Assembly: GCA_002189035.1 (NCBI GenBank)
Contig: NEEC01000002.1
Span: forward strand, 806,001 to 870,000
Reading direction: 5' to 3'
DNA length: 64,000 nt
Origin: Utricularia gibba
Lineage: Eukaryota > Streptophyta > Magnoliopsida > Lamiales > Lentibulariaceae
The notes beneath the pieces were generated by a model. That model was not told the DNA's origin and made no database searches. It saw only the letters and a list, made by a program, of their open reading frames with translations. The position numbers and the translations under genes are program-made. Positions within the stretch are counted from its first letter, which is position 1. Each line of letters begins with the position of its first letter. Of the stretch, positions 1-10,650 are shown one piece after another.

Positions 1-321
1 TTTCCATCTGAAAACATCACTTCCTCACCGGAAAGTAGCTTGGATTCTCCTGGTCTTGATCCATTCCAGGCTTCTTCATCTGGCCGTGAAGATTCTCGAA
101 CACTTGCGGCCGCAGCTGGCGTGCTACCCAGTCGGGAAGACATCCTATTGTCAAGATCAACTAGTGATGGGTATGATGCATCGGGTGGAGAAGACAGTGA
201 TCGAGGTCCAGCAAGGTTCCTGAACAGGCAAACCAACTGGTCAAACATACTCTTTGGATCTGAAACCGAAATCAGCATCTCAAACTTCGGGCAGACGACA
301 TCATCCTCCTCGAAGGTGTGA
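1..321 (+). CDS. 3' end of an unidentified protein gene (partial)
   Basis: Frame 1 is open from the left edge to a TGA at 319-321, giving about 106 C-terminal residues; the 5' part lies outside the window. The tail is rich in Ser, Asp, Glu and Gly, with a segment TLAAAAGVLPSREDIL followed by acidic stretches and a Ser-rich end (QTTSSSSKV). It looks like a disordered cytosolic tail, with no recognisable catalytic or membrane motif. I do not recognise the family. The gene converges on the minus-strand membrane-protein gene that ends at 765. The ATG/TTG codons inside the segment are not likely starts because the frame is open upstream of them. Confidence 0.6.
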   Translation, partial: FPSENITSSPESSLDSPGLDPFQASSSGREDSRTLAAAAGVLPSREDILLSRSTSDGYDASGGEDSDRGPARFLNRQTNWSNILFGSETEISISNFGQTTSSSSKV

Positions 322-764
322 AAACAAGAGCCTTTTGTCACCTGCAATACAGATTCAGGTTGTTTTCCCTGGTAAGAAACACAGATTAGGACCCTGCTAT
401 GTTTGCAGGTATTGTTACCAAGTTCCTGATTTCCAGATTCTTGACCTTCATCCTATAAATGTCGTCCCATTTCTTTCACTGTGCAATGAAGTTACTTGCG
501 CACAAGAAAATTTACATTTTACAACAGCAACTCCAATGTCCACAATTCAGTAACAAAAACAAACTCAAGAATTTGGAAGAAAATGCTACAGGTATGTGAA
601 AAGCATAACGTGCAGTAAGCTTGGCAACATTACCAACTTGCAGGCTTTCCATTATCTTGAAGTCATTGTCTGTGTCCCTTGCATTAATTAAAAGCAACTT
701 GATGCGGGGCTTCTTCCAAAAATTCATGTAGAAACGAGCTCCTGCAATGCCGACGAGCCCAATG
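322..764. other. Convergent 3' intergenic region
   Basis: It lies between the stop of the + strand partial gene and the stop of the minus-strand membrane-protein gene, and probably holds both 3' UTRs. Short open frames here are not homologous to anything I know. No further gene is seen. Confidence 0.5.
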
Positions 765-1835
765 TCAACGAGCATCGCTTGGTTCGGCTGCAACATTCAG
801 GGCTTCTAGATCTGGTTGACTTTCATTGTGTGTGAATTCCAAGCTGTATGCTTTACAACTGAAGTAGAAGATCGTGTTCATCATTGAATCTATCAACAAA
901 ACAAAGGAGAACATAAACACCAAGAGGGGTCCTTCCCAAATCCTAGAAGAGCCGTCTCCATAACTGAGTGTTTTCACCCTGTGATCAAAGAGACCCTCAA
1001 CGAAAGCCATTCCCAAAGTAGATCCAAGAAATATCGATAGTCCAACATGGAATTGTCTTCTAACCAGAGAACTTGATCTTTGCAAGGCATGCAGCATCAT
1101 GACCTCCTCAAGAATCGATACCACCACAGCGATGTTGCATATGATCATGGCAATTGCCAAGCATATTGCAAGTACCAGTCCAACAAGGAATACGGGATAC
1201 AGAAGAAGATCAGGTGGGCACCCCATGAACAAGAAGAGGCTGCTGGCCATGCCCAAGATGACAATGAACAAAACGAAGCAACCACAAATAACTCCACAGG
1301 CAAGGAGATATGTGAGCAGTACACGCTTCCAAATCTTTGAAATGAATACATAAAACACCGATTGATCACAGGGCTTTCTGGAATAGGCACAGTCCACTGA
1401 ATACACAACAGCAGCTTTAGACAGAAGCAAAAGTGTCATGAATAGAGGGAAACACATTGCAATTGAAACGGTAATTTCTGAAAAATTTTGGCAAAGTCGA
1501 TGGACAAGGGGTTTAAGAGCGAGTCCGCTGGACTTGGCAAGAAGCAATAACCGTATACTCAACCACTTAACCAAGGATTCATTGACCAAAACACTTGACA
1601 AGAAAACAGCAGAAACAGGACAAATCAACACAGCAACAATAGAGAGTAATGCTGAAGAATTTTGTCGAAGAATTCTCACGCTTTCTCTCAATATCTCCAA
1701 ACAACTCGTAGGCTGACTGTGAGTCAAACTCTCCAATTCAAAATTCTCAACACTAAAACTTTCGTTTTCCTCATCTTTCTCCCAGTTCGATGAACCTGCA
1801 TTGGATCTTGTGTTCAATCCACTAGCTGCCTCCAT
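765..1835 (-). CDS. Multi-pass membrane protein, At1g69430 family, function unknown
   Basis: This is a single open exon of 356 residues. The first ATG in frame is at 1835 (MEAASGLNTR); the open frame upstream of it has only TTG. After a soluble N-terminus of about 45 residues comes the family-typical SCLEILRESVRILRQNS. Five or six hydrophobic segments follow (roughly 60-80, 120-145, 175-205, 210-245, 265-285, 305-330). Strongly conserved blocks are RLLLLAKSSGL, VVYSVDCAYSRK and VEGLFDHRVKTLSYGDGSSR. I recall the same blocks in Arabidopsis At1g69430, a protein of unknown role. It is next to AGO7, as in Arabidopsis, where AGO7 is At1g69440. No enzymatic motif is seen, so no function is proposed. 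Confidence 0.8.
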   Translation of the reverse strand: MEAASGLNTRSNAGSSNWEKDEENESFSVENFELESLTHSQPTSCLEILRESVRILRQNSSALLSIVAVLICPVSAVFLSSVLVNESLVKWLSIRLLLLAKSSGLALKPLVHRLCQNFSEITVSIAMCFPLFMTLLLLSKAAVVYSVDCAYSRKPCDQSVFYVFISKIWKRVLLTYLLACGVICGCFVLFIVILGMASSLFLFMGCPPDLLLYPVFLVGLVLAICLAIAMIICNIAVVVSILEEVMMLHALQRSSSLVRRQFHVGLSIFLGSTLGMAFVEGLFDHRVKTLSYGDGSSRIWEGPLLVFMFSFVLLIDSMMNTIFYFSCKAYSLEFTHNESQPDLEALNVAAEPSDAR

Positions 1836-3768
1836 TTCACCACCTCCTTTCAACTCAGCCAGACGAATAAAGATTAAAGAACCATGATAAATGCAGGACT
1901 ACTCAAGCCAATGCTTGCTACAAAGATCCAGATCAACGAACCCTCGCCGATAACACATTCCCAAGAAAAGAAAGTATCCTATAGCCTCCACAATCCGAGA
2001 GGGCAAAAGACACCGCATTTTTCAATCAAGAAATCAATCCCCCAACTCACATACCCATGACTTCAGAGAACAAATACCGATTTAGACGTGAATAGGACAC
2101 TCCACGGCGCCAAGGGCTGCTCATCAGAAGATGTCCGTGGGTTTCCTTGTAGCGAGAGAAACACCTTACCGCCGATGAATCAACGAAAGCACGTAACGCA
2201 TCGAGTAAAAGAAAAAGAATTCCAGTTTGGTCTTTAAAAACAGAAGCATGGCCCATGGGTAACCGACCGGAGTCACCGACGTTGCCGGCAAGGTTGACGG
2301 TGGCTCCTCTATGGGTATCCATCGCCCCAACCAAGAAATGGGCTAACAGGCCCAGATGTAAACCACACAGGACCGAAAGCCCCAAATAAATGGATACGTA
2401 CAATGGTGGGAGATTTGTGACGTGTATCGCCATCGGTGACCGTTGATTTATCAGCAGCTCAATCAACGGCACGTATTCGCTTTTAACCGTCACCTCCAGT
2501 GGCTCCAGAGCCGTACGATTCAGATTCAATCTGACGGGTGAGATTTTTTTATCTCACGGACGGGACCGTTAGTGAAAAGAGGATGGACGGACGGACGGAC
2601 GTACCGCTAGGCGCTAACTATCAATCAATGTGGTCGAGATTTTTTTTTTTTTAATTTATATAATTATATTTTATTACACAAATATTTTCATAAATAATTT
2701 CCAATAATTTATACTAAATAGACTATATATTTGATACAAGTTCTACCTTCAGATAAATATTTAATAAATACTTTTTATCTAATATATACCATTTTTATTC
2801 CAAAAAAATTAAAAGTCTAGAAGTTTCTTTATTTTTAAGAAATTATGTATTTTGAAATTATTTATTTTTTCCACAGAAAATAATAGCAATTGGTGGTTGT
2901 AGAAGGGGGAGCGGCCGCACATGGCCGGCCATCTATCTGTGTGATCTCTGAGGCGTGCAGCAGAGGGAGAAGGGGAACGGGACTGCTCTGCAGGCTGGCC
3001 GGGAGAGAGGATGAACACAGCAGTCTATTATTATTTTGTTATTTGTTTCCATTGTCCCATTTCTGTCTCTCTTTGAATTATTAGTGAGGCTGCAGTTTGA
3101 ACAGCTACTCAGACCAGTTGCAGGACTGCAGAGAAAGATCACCCTTCCCAGAATCTCTATTCAATGACGCCCCCCATCCCCTGTTTTCACTATTGTGAGA
3201 ATTTTTTTCTCCCTTTTCTCCACTATGTTTATTGATTTTGATCCAAACCCACAAATTCTCAAACCCTGGATCGAGTCAATTCGTTTCTAGGGTTTCCAAA
3301 ATATGAAGCAGGTTTTGTTCTTTGTAACTAAAGAAGGAGGTGGGTTGCTATGGTATAATGCTAATAACCCCCCTAGAGACTGGCGTTCTGACTGCTCATT
3401 CTTCTTATCTCTGTCAATTGGCAGTGATGAAGCCATGACCATTCATTCTGCTACTGATACTTTGCTTATACTCTTTCTATTTTTCATTGAGGTTGGGGGA
3501 TGCTGTGCTTGGCATTTGTCAAAATGTATTCTTTTTCTCCATCCCATTTAATATAATCCCACTTCTCCAAGAAAGGAAAAGGCAGCAGCGGCTGCATGCC
3601 TACGAAGGAAACCTGCATCCCTCACGCACCCTCTTCCCTGCAGATTCTGATTTCGTGTAATCTGTGATCCCTGCATCTTTTTAAATGTTGGGGGGTCGTT
3701 TAACTGTTGACCCCTCCATTAATGAAGGTGAAAAGAACCGAGGAGGTCAAATCAAATAACACTGGTGA
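1836..3768. other. Upstream region of membrane-protein gene and 3' flank of AGO7
   Basis: About 1836-2600 is moderately GC-rich and probably holds the promoter and leader of the minus-strand membrane-protein gene. It carries a 160-codon open frame (2047-2529, minus) that I judge to be chance. 2640-2880 is extremely AT-rich. 2880-3600 is mixed, with an 82-codon open frame (3303-3551, +) that lacks recognisable homology. No RNA gene or transposon was recognised. Confidence 0.4.
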
Positions 3769-6700
3769 TTAGCAGTAGAACATGAGCTTCCTGATATTCT
3801 CAGTGAGCTTAGGCAGTGGTGTTGTCTGAGGGGAAGATGCTACGGTGACCGCCGGCGATGATCTGGCATCGCAGCGGTCAAGATACAAGCGGCCTCGGTA
3901 GGCTGCGAGGTGAGCGTAATAAGCAGGGGGGACTAATGAAATAGGCTTGGTGCAACGAACGAAAGTGTAGCAAAGATTGTAGACCAGTTTCTGCATTTCA
4001 TCAGAAGTGAATTCATTCTCATCCCAGAGAATATGGTAATGTATTGGCCTACTTGTGCCTTTGACTCCCCAGTGACTGCAGAGATAAAAGTCAAACTCTT
4101 TGGGATGTGTGATCACTGAATCGACGACAGTTCCTGGTGGCACATTTCCATCCGTGAAAGGTGTTGCGGCTTCTGTTGGAAACAATCTTGTATGATGCCT
4201 TTTTTGCACCACAGCGAAGGTAATGGGTGGATTGTAGCCAGGGAACTTGAGAAATGATTCACGTATTGATTGAAGCTCTTGCTGCAACACTTTCTGGAAC
4301 TGTGTTTCACTGACCCCATCGCGAAAGAATATGATCCTTTCAGGAAGTCTGGACACTTCTTGGTAAAAATCATCTAATATTTCACCCACCATTGCAGAGA
4401 GGCCTTCAATGATCTCTTGGCGATGTGTTTGTGACCTCATTCTTGATACATACTTGTTTGCAGCAGGCCAATTGACGGTACCAACAACTGCTGCAATAGA
4501 GGGACTCACATCATCCAGAGGATGAGGATGAGTGACATCAGCTCCCAAAAATATAACCGGCTCATCAAGTCGAAAAAGCCTTGGAATTTGAGAGGGTAGC
4601 GAGTTGTATAATGCAACAGTGCATCCACCAACTTTGGCATTGATCTTGAGGGCCAGATTTGCAAGAAATTGTGAACTCAGCTTCCCCAGATTGGAATACA
4701 GGCAGCATTGGCTTACAATCCCAATGGTTGTTTCAGCAATCCTTTTGAGATCTGCGTAGCCTTTGTGTTTCCTCTCCATAACACAAATCAGAAGCTGGAG
4801 ATTGTTCCTAGACACACTGTGAATCCTCTTGAGCTTCGACTCAAGAAGTTTGGGGTTTCCAAGAATGTGCAGAGGCTCAAAAACTGGACTAATAACAGTC
4901 TCCTTGTTGAGAAATATTCCCAACTGCTGACATTTCTCAGACAGAAGGTTCATGAAACCAGTAATTCCAGATCTTTGATCTGGGCTTCCCCCAAAACTAA
5001 GGATTGCCCATCTCTCTATCCTGGTTCCTTCAAAAACATGACTATCTAAAAGATTCCATTGACGATCACGGCGTGAGGGAGTTAGATTTCTCACGTTTCC
5101 ACCATTTCCAAGCTTCAGCTTAGGTGGCTGAAGAATTCTTCCTGTTAACTGTGTCATTTCTCTTGAAACATGAAGCTTAAACTCATTGGCTTGATCTCCA
5201 CTGTCCCAAAGAAGCAAACAGGAAAACATTAATTCATCAGAGCTGCAAGAACCATGTTGAAGAAGAGAGGAAATTTTAAAAATTCATTGTACCTTGTTAG
5301 ACCAAGGCTTCCTTCCATAAATCCATCTATTATTGCTTTCCGTTCTCTGGGCTTTTGGCATCCCATTTTAAGCATTTTCGCTGTTTGGTCATCTGAAAGT
5401 CTTCCCAGAAACTTCTGTCCTTCACAAACCACACACAGCTCCATGGGTATGTAACAAGGCTTCCTTCTACTAATTCTCAAACAGGGTAAAAATTTGAACT
5501 TCACATCATAATCATAATGATCTTTGAAATACTTCACCAGCCTCAAATTCCTGCCATCTCTATCAGGAAACCAGATACTGTCTGCAACTTCCTCAGTCAA
5601 CCCATAAACGCGGTATCTTTGAAATGTTTCTCTGTGACAAACAAAAACTCTCATGTTCTTGAGAACTTCTTCAACTTGCTTCTTCTCCTCACAGCTCAGA
5701 GATTTTCCAGGCTTTTGAGAAATGTCTTGCATGAAGTCAAGTCTTTTTTGTAAATAAGGAATCACACCTATGCTTTCGTGGAAAGCTGTGACTGAGAAAT
5801 CTACATTGAGAGCAAGGCCTTGTTGTGTTGGCCTTATGCTCTGGAAGAATCCTCTGAGAGCAACTGCTCCTCCACCAATTTCTTTGGCGCCACCCATTAA
5901 GCTGGAGTAAAATGATCTCCCTGTAGATAAACATTTCTCAGACGAAGTCTCTCTCAATACAACATCCAGTGCATGAATGTATTCCTGAGGAAGGGGACTG
6001 CAACTGCAATCATCGTCTCTGTTCAAGTAGCTGGAAACAGCTTCACCATCAAACTTGGAAACAAGCTTCATGTTGACTTTAAAGATCTTGTCTTGGCTGT
6101 TGTGTTTGTTGCTTAAATTCTCCCCCATTTCTTGAGTTAATGGGAGCTTGATGTATAGCTCAAACCTGTCATTTTGGAACTCCAGGGGACTGTAAATTGT
6201 CCTTCCACCATCGTAAACTGGTGAACAACTGGAAAAGGCCTTAGAATTCTCCAAGACAAGTTTTTTCTTGATCATTCTTGCTACTTCCTTTGAAGGATGA
6301 GGAGATATCTCAACATCGTAGTGAAATATTTTCTGCGTAGGATCAAAGTTCACCAAAAAATGATTTGCTAGAAGGGTAATAACTTTCCCTTCAACACCAC
6401 CGCAGTCTGGCCTTCTTGCAACAGCTAAAACTTTTGTCTTTGCATCAACAGCTTTTCGTGCATACTGCTGTCTGGGCGTGTGAGGTTTCCTTTCAGCTGC
6501 TGTAAAAACTTAGTGTCAGTGCGTCAAGGCATCAACATGCGAGGAGAAAGAAAACATCACCTCCACAACCTGAAAATTCTTTAGATCTCCTTTTCTCTGG
6601 GTCTTTTCTAAAGTGTGTTGCTGCCCTTTGTTCAAATCTGTGGTTCAGAGGCAAATATGCGTTACTAATGGGAGGAAGAGGTAGCAAGTCTGGGAAAATC

Positions 6701-6870
6701 TGGAGATGATTTGCATATCCAAATCCAAAACCAAGAGCGTAAGAGTTCTGAAGTTGCAGCAAGTAATGATGATGCTGATAGCTAAAGAGGCTCTGTTGGC
6801 TCCATCCACCAAAACTCCCTGTTTCTGGAGCAAGGTTTCTGCTGGTGTTCGGTTGATCTTCTTCTTCCAT
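3769..6870 (-). CDS. AGO7: ARGONAUTE 7 (AGO7/ZIPPY)
   Basis: There are three coding exons, 6870-6561, 6499-5293 and 5200-3769, giving 982 residues, close to Arabidopsis AGO7. The start MEEEDQP was chosen because family members begin MEE; an in-frame ATG at 6930 would add 20 residues. A Gln/Tyr/His/Leu-rich N-tail is followed by ArgoN, PAZ (with HRETFQRYRVYGLT) and PIWI. PIWI catalytic residues are visible: Asp in FLGADVTHPHP, Asp in FFRDGVSETQ and His in RPIHYHILWDE. The end LPKLTENIRKLMFYC is AGO7-like. AGO7 is known to bind miR390 and to trigger TAS3 ta-siRNA production against ARF3/ARF4. Exon 2 starts at a CAGCAG tandem acceptor, which could add or drop one Ala. The frame is intact. Confidence 0.97.
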
Positions 6871-7700
6871 GAGTACCCAGTTTGAGGTAGGAGACAGTAA
6901 AGAGTCAGGCAAAAAGGGCACTATTTGCATGGAAGATAAAGGCAGAGTATTACAAGCAAAAAAACGTAGTAAATGCCATCCATGTACAAGACTGAGGATG
7001 AGTCAGATTCTCCTTTTTTTTTTCACTCTGCCGAGTTGCTGAGAGAGAGAGAGAGAGAGAAGGATGCTTCTGAATACTAATGGTTCAGTAGCTAAAGCTG
7101 GGAACTTCCACATTGTCTTGGGACACGAGAGGCCGGAATAATGTAATGTTCCGTTTGCAAGCCTCAGACTTCATGCTTTTTGCACACTCTTCTTACAGTC
7201 AAATGGGCTTCTAGATTTGTAGGGGCGAAGACAAACAAACAGATAACAGATTGTGAAGCAAAAACTATGTAGCTCAAAGCTTCTTATTACACATCCATGA
7301 ACCTCAACTTTGAAGCTGAGAGATGTGAATTCCCATTTCTCTCCCCGCATCATGATGCTTGTCCATGCAACCATGACTGTGTCCACCCAAGGGCCTTTAA
7401 GTACATGTCCATCACATCCATTGGCATGAAAATGATGTGCATCGCATGCAACATCATTCCATCCATTCGCCTCTTAGGCCATGCGGTCAAAATATGGTAA
7501 TATCATATCATCATCATGCACTAAAGGCCGCGGCAGAATGGTCGTAGCCTAGCCCCCAGAGATGGGGGCATGATCTCCTACGCCGCACCCCTCCCCTCAA
7601 GTGGGCCCTCGCCAATCATCATCACTTCAAAAAGCAGTCAAACTTCATAAATTTATATACGTGTAATACTCTGATTGGCGGCCCACAATGCATGGGCTTA
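6871..7700. other. AGO7 upstream region and UCP3 3' flank
   Basis: It contains the AGO7 leader and promoter (minus sense), with a (GA)10 run at 7041-7060. Beyond about 7200 it is probably the 3' UTR and spacer of UCP3. Open frames here are short and unrecognised. Confidence 0.45.
7041..7060. repeat. (GA)10 microsatellite upstream of AGO7
   Basis: Ten perfect GA units lie about 170 bp upstream of the AGO7 start, reading as (CT)10 in the gene sense. CT/GA runs are common near plant transcription starts and are bound by BPC-type GAGA factors, so a regulatory role is possible but not shown. Confidence 0.9.
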
Positions 7701-8803
7701 TCAGAAGGTCTGCAGGCCGGAAAGTTTACGAAATTGTTCGTAAGTGACCCAGAAGGCAAACTGCCATGGGCCGAGCCTGGCCCATGTCGGGAAGAATCCC
7801 TTCCAAAGGGCTCTCACGCCCTCAACCCTCACTGTTTTCACAAGGCAATCGTAGGAGTTCCTATACCTGAGCTTGTCTCCTTCCCCTGCGCTCTCATTCA
7901 TCATTCTGGTTTTCACAACATCGGCGGGACAGCTCAGTGAAGTGGCTGCAAGCCCGGAGATGATCGACGACAGCGTGTGTGCATAGATGTTGTCATCGCA
8001 TATGCGGTTGCCGGTGATGAGATGTTTGGCTTGGTCGTAGCAGGAGAGCTCCCCCATGTTTACCAGAAATGCTCTTTGAACGTTGGCTGAAACGCCTTTC
8101 CAAAGGCCTGAAAGTCCTTCAGAGGTGACGATCTTCGCCAGAGCATCGAAGAGACCGGAGTATCGGGGCTGGAGAGCTTGACTCGCCAGGCGGCTATCTG
8201 CTTGCATCCTTACCTTCACCAGGTCAGCTGGGCTAGCGACAAACTATGCAGAATAGAGATTTTTCAGTAAGACTACAGCAACTGGAATATCTATTCAAGG
8301 CAGTGTAGAATTGAGAATCATCGATGACAACACCATAAGCACTGTTCTTTCTCAATTGCAAAAGGGAAACGTACAATTTTGCAACTTGCGTCATTTCCAA
8401 AGAAGAATTGAAAATGTAGAAAAGGAAAAAGACAATCTCCGATCTGCATCACCTGGGCAAAGGCGCCAGACACTCCACCGATTAGAGCTTTTCCATAGAA
8501 GGGAACGGAACATTCCCCCGATTCCAAATACAAGCCCCGTAAATGCTCGTACCCAACGATCCGAGTAGGAGTGTAGAACATGTGCCGGAAAACAGCAGGC
8601 GAGAGTCCCTTGTACAATCCCAGGAACCCATCGTTTCGTACAATTTGAGAGGCTACCCCGACCGCGGAACCTCGACGAGCCGATTGCATCGACTCGCCAT
8701 GGAGTTGGAGCCTAGTCTTGATCAGATCGATCGGAAAAGTAGCCGTCTCCGCCACCATAGCCGACAATGACGTCATCACAATCTTATGCCCATCCCCGAT
8801 CAT
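7701..8803 (-). CDS. UCP3: Mitochondrial uncoupling protein 3-like carrier
   Basis: Two exons, 8803-8453 and 8243-7701, encode 297 residues (Arabidopsis UCP3 about 305). Three mitochondrial-carrier repeats each keep the signature P-x-D-x-x-K-x-R: FPIDLIKTR, SPADLVKVR and CPADVVKTR. Conserved family blocks include LYKGLSPAVFRHMFYTPTRI, NVQRAFLVNMGELSCYD and ALWKGFFPTWARLGPWQ. The protein is an inner-membrane carrier with six expected helices; plant UCPs are assigned to proton leak or to dicarboxylate/amino-acid exchange. The start is the first ATG (MIGDGHKI) after an in-frame TGA; codons further upstream (GTG) would not initiate in a plant. The intron lies inside the second repeat, after GAFAQ. 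The frame is intact. Confidence 0.93.
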
Positions 8804-9446
8804 CGGAGCCGCCGACACCACGTTACAATCTAGATGTTCCGTCTCCGCAAACTTCCCCTTCGGTCATCACTGTGTAGGTTGGGCTACTGAGCCACTCCAG
8901 GAAAATTGGGCCAAACACAAATGGACAAGACACATAACGGCAGCCCAATAGAGATTCAGGGCCCACTATAATTTACTTGTATATTATATATTTATTATTG
9001 GAGGCACTCCAGAAAAAAAAATTAATATTTATTATATTTTCTCTGTAAAAGAAATGTCGGGTGTTGGGGAAATAAATAGCGATGACGTCATGTGACGTGT
9101 GCCTAGCGATGGTCGGTCGATGCGACATTTATTTATAGCTAACCGAAACGTCACCGTTTTGATTCACAATCCATGTTGCCGCATTCAATGAAAAACAAAA
9201 ACCATCAACAAGAATGTGCCCACATCCCCTGCTTTCCTAGTATTATTATGGGTTCTTGCTTCATGGAACCACAGCACAAATTTTTAATTAAAAAAATATA
9301 AATTCTAATTAATAATAAATTTAAAAAATAAAAAGTATTTCTAATTCTTTTTATCACAAATAAAAAAAGTTTATTCAATTAGATTAGGAATGGACATCCG
9401 GCACGTGGTGAATTTAACCAGTGGCTAAGTATAAAAATTTTCTCAG
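8804..9446. other. UCP3 promoter and MYB 3' flank
   Basis: The region next to UCP3 contains GGGCC/GGCCC-type motifs (8876-8965) typical of site II elements in promoters of mitochondrial genes. An AT-rich stretch (8975-9400) follows. A palindromic TGACGTCA core (bZIP site) lies near 9083. No gene is seen. Confidence 0.4.
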
Positions 9447-10547
9447 CTAGAAACCCGGCAGCTCCATCGGTGACGTCACCATGTGCAGCAGCTCGTTCCA
9501 GTAACTCTTGGTGTCATCTTGCTCCAGGAACGCCGTCGCGGAGGACATGGTATAGCAATCGGAACTGATACTAGGAACCCCAGCATCCTCCGCCGCGTCG
9601 GGAAAGTGGAACCTGCCGAGGTCCATCTCATACGTTGCGGCATGGTTATCGTATACACTTCCGGCGGACGGAGTGACGGTGGGAACCGCCGCTACGGCGC
9701 TAACGGGGGAGAAGTTGAGAGTGGAGGTGGGTGACTCAAGGGTGGTCTGCGCGCCGAAAAAGCAGCTGTTCGCTGCGGTGGCTTGCCACACTTTGAGAAC
9801 GTCCAAACACGGCGTGGCATTGGACATTTGAAACGGGAGGGCGGCGAGGGGAGCGGCGGAATGGTGACCTTCTGTAGAAACTGAAGATTGGAGAGGATTT
9901 TCGACTCACGGACGAGGCGAGCCTCGGCTTCCAGCCGCGCCGTTTCCCACTGTGCCATGTGACTGAGATTCGCGGCCTGCTTCGACTGCGCCCCTCCGCC
10001 GGAGCTACTCTTCGGCTTGTGCGTCACCGGGTCGATCCCCATTCTCGTTAGCCTCTTCTTCAGACGAGTGTTCCAGTAATTCTTGATCTCGTTATCCGTC
10101 CGTTTAGGTAAATGCGTCGCAATCGCCGACCACCTACACCAAAAAATGCATATTAATAACCGATCCATGAGCATTCACTTTCTACTCGTCATCATTACCA
10201 CCTGTTGCCGAGCAGGGCGTGGAGCCGGATGATCGCCTTCTCCTCATGGGCACTGAACTTTCCTCTCTTGATATCCGGCCGAAGGTAGTTCGTCCACCGC
10301 AGCCGGCAGCTTTTCCCGCACCGCTGAAGCCCTAGAGCCACCACACACAGGCAACCGCTATCTCATCAACTCCGATCAAACCCAAAGAAAGCAATTGAGG
10401 TGAGCGCAGGGTACCTGCTTTCGCCGGGAGGGAACGCCAGCTGCCATGGCCATGTTCCTCGATGTAGGCAAGAAGCTTCTGGTCCTCTTCCCTGGTCCAG
10501 GGACCCTTCTTCAGCTCTTCCTTAGCCGGGGAGTCCGGTTTCCCCAT
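9447..10547 (-). CDS. MIXTA-type R2R3-MYB (subgroup 9), frame broken by one missing base
   Basis: Three exons: 10547-10415, 10331-10202 and 10133-9447. R2 and R3 are complete ([39 protein letters not shown]). The subgroup 9 motif [20 protein letters not shown] follows directly, as in MYB16/MYB106, regulators of conical cells, trichomes and cuticle. After it the natural C-terminus ([31 protein letters not shown]) lies in the other frame. Total coding length is 950 nt; adding one base gives 317 codons. The switch must fall between 9905 and 9692, most simply at the TTTT run 9898-9901 (AAAA in the gene sense). Unrepaired, translation ends at 9692 with an unrelated Pro-rich tail. The start [12 protein letters not shown] differs from the usual MGRSPCC. 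Confidence 0.88.
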
Positions 10548-10644
10548 TGTCGCCGAATCCCTGATTCTCAACTTTGCCAAAAACAGGAGACGCCGCTCTA
10601 GCCACGGCCCGACCGCCACGGGGTGCCCGGAGAGTGCGTGTGGG

Positions 10645-10650
10645 TATATA
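10645..10650 (-). promoter_or_regulatory. TATA box of the MIXTA-type MYB gene
   Basis: TATATA lies within CTTTATATACCC on the minus strand, about 100 bp upstream of the MYB start codon, a normal plant spacing for a TATA box plus leader. Confidence 0.55.

Noticed and set aside
2047-2529. 160-codon minus-strand open frame upstream of the membrane-protein gene
   Set aside because: It has no recognised domain, lies in the expected leader/promoter, and its codon pattern looks like GC-biased chance.
3600-3660. Sequence vaguely like miR408 (CACCCTCTTCCCTGCA)
   Set aside because: It has internal gaps relative to miR408 and no foldback was found.
8804-8821. GTG start six codons upstream of the UCP3 ATG
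   Set aside because: Plant genes rarely initiate at GTG and the ATG at 8803 fits the family N-terminus.
9870-9910. Mini-intron explaining the MYB frame switch (GTGAGT...CTACAG)
   Set aside because: At 38 nt it is too short for a plant intron and would delete the conserved RES-K of the subgroup 9 motif.
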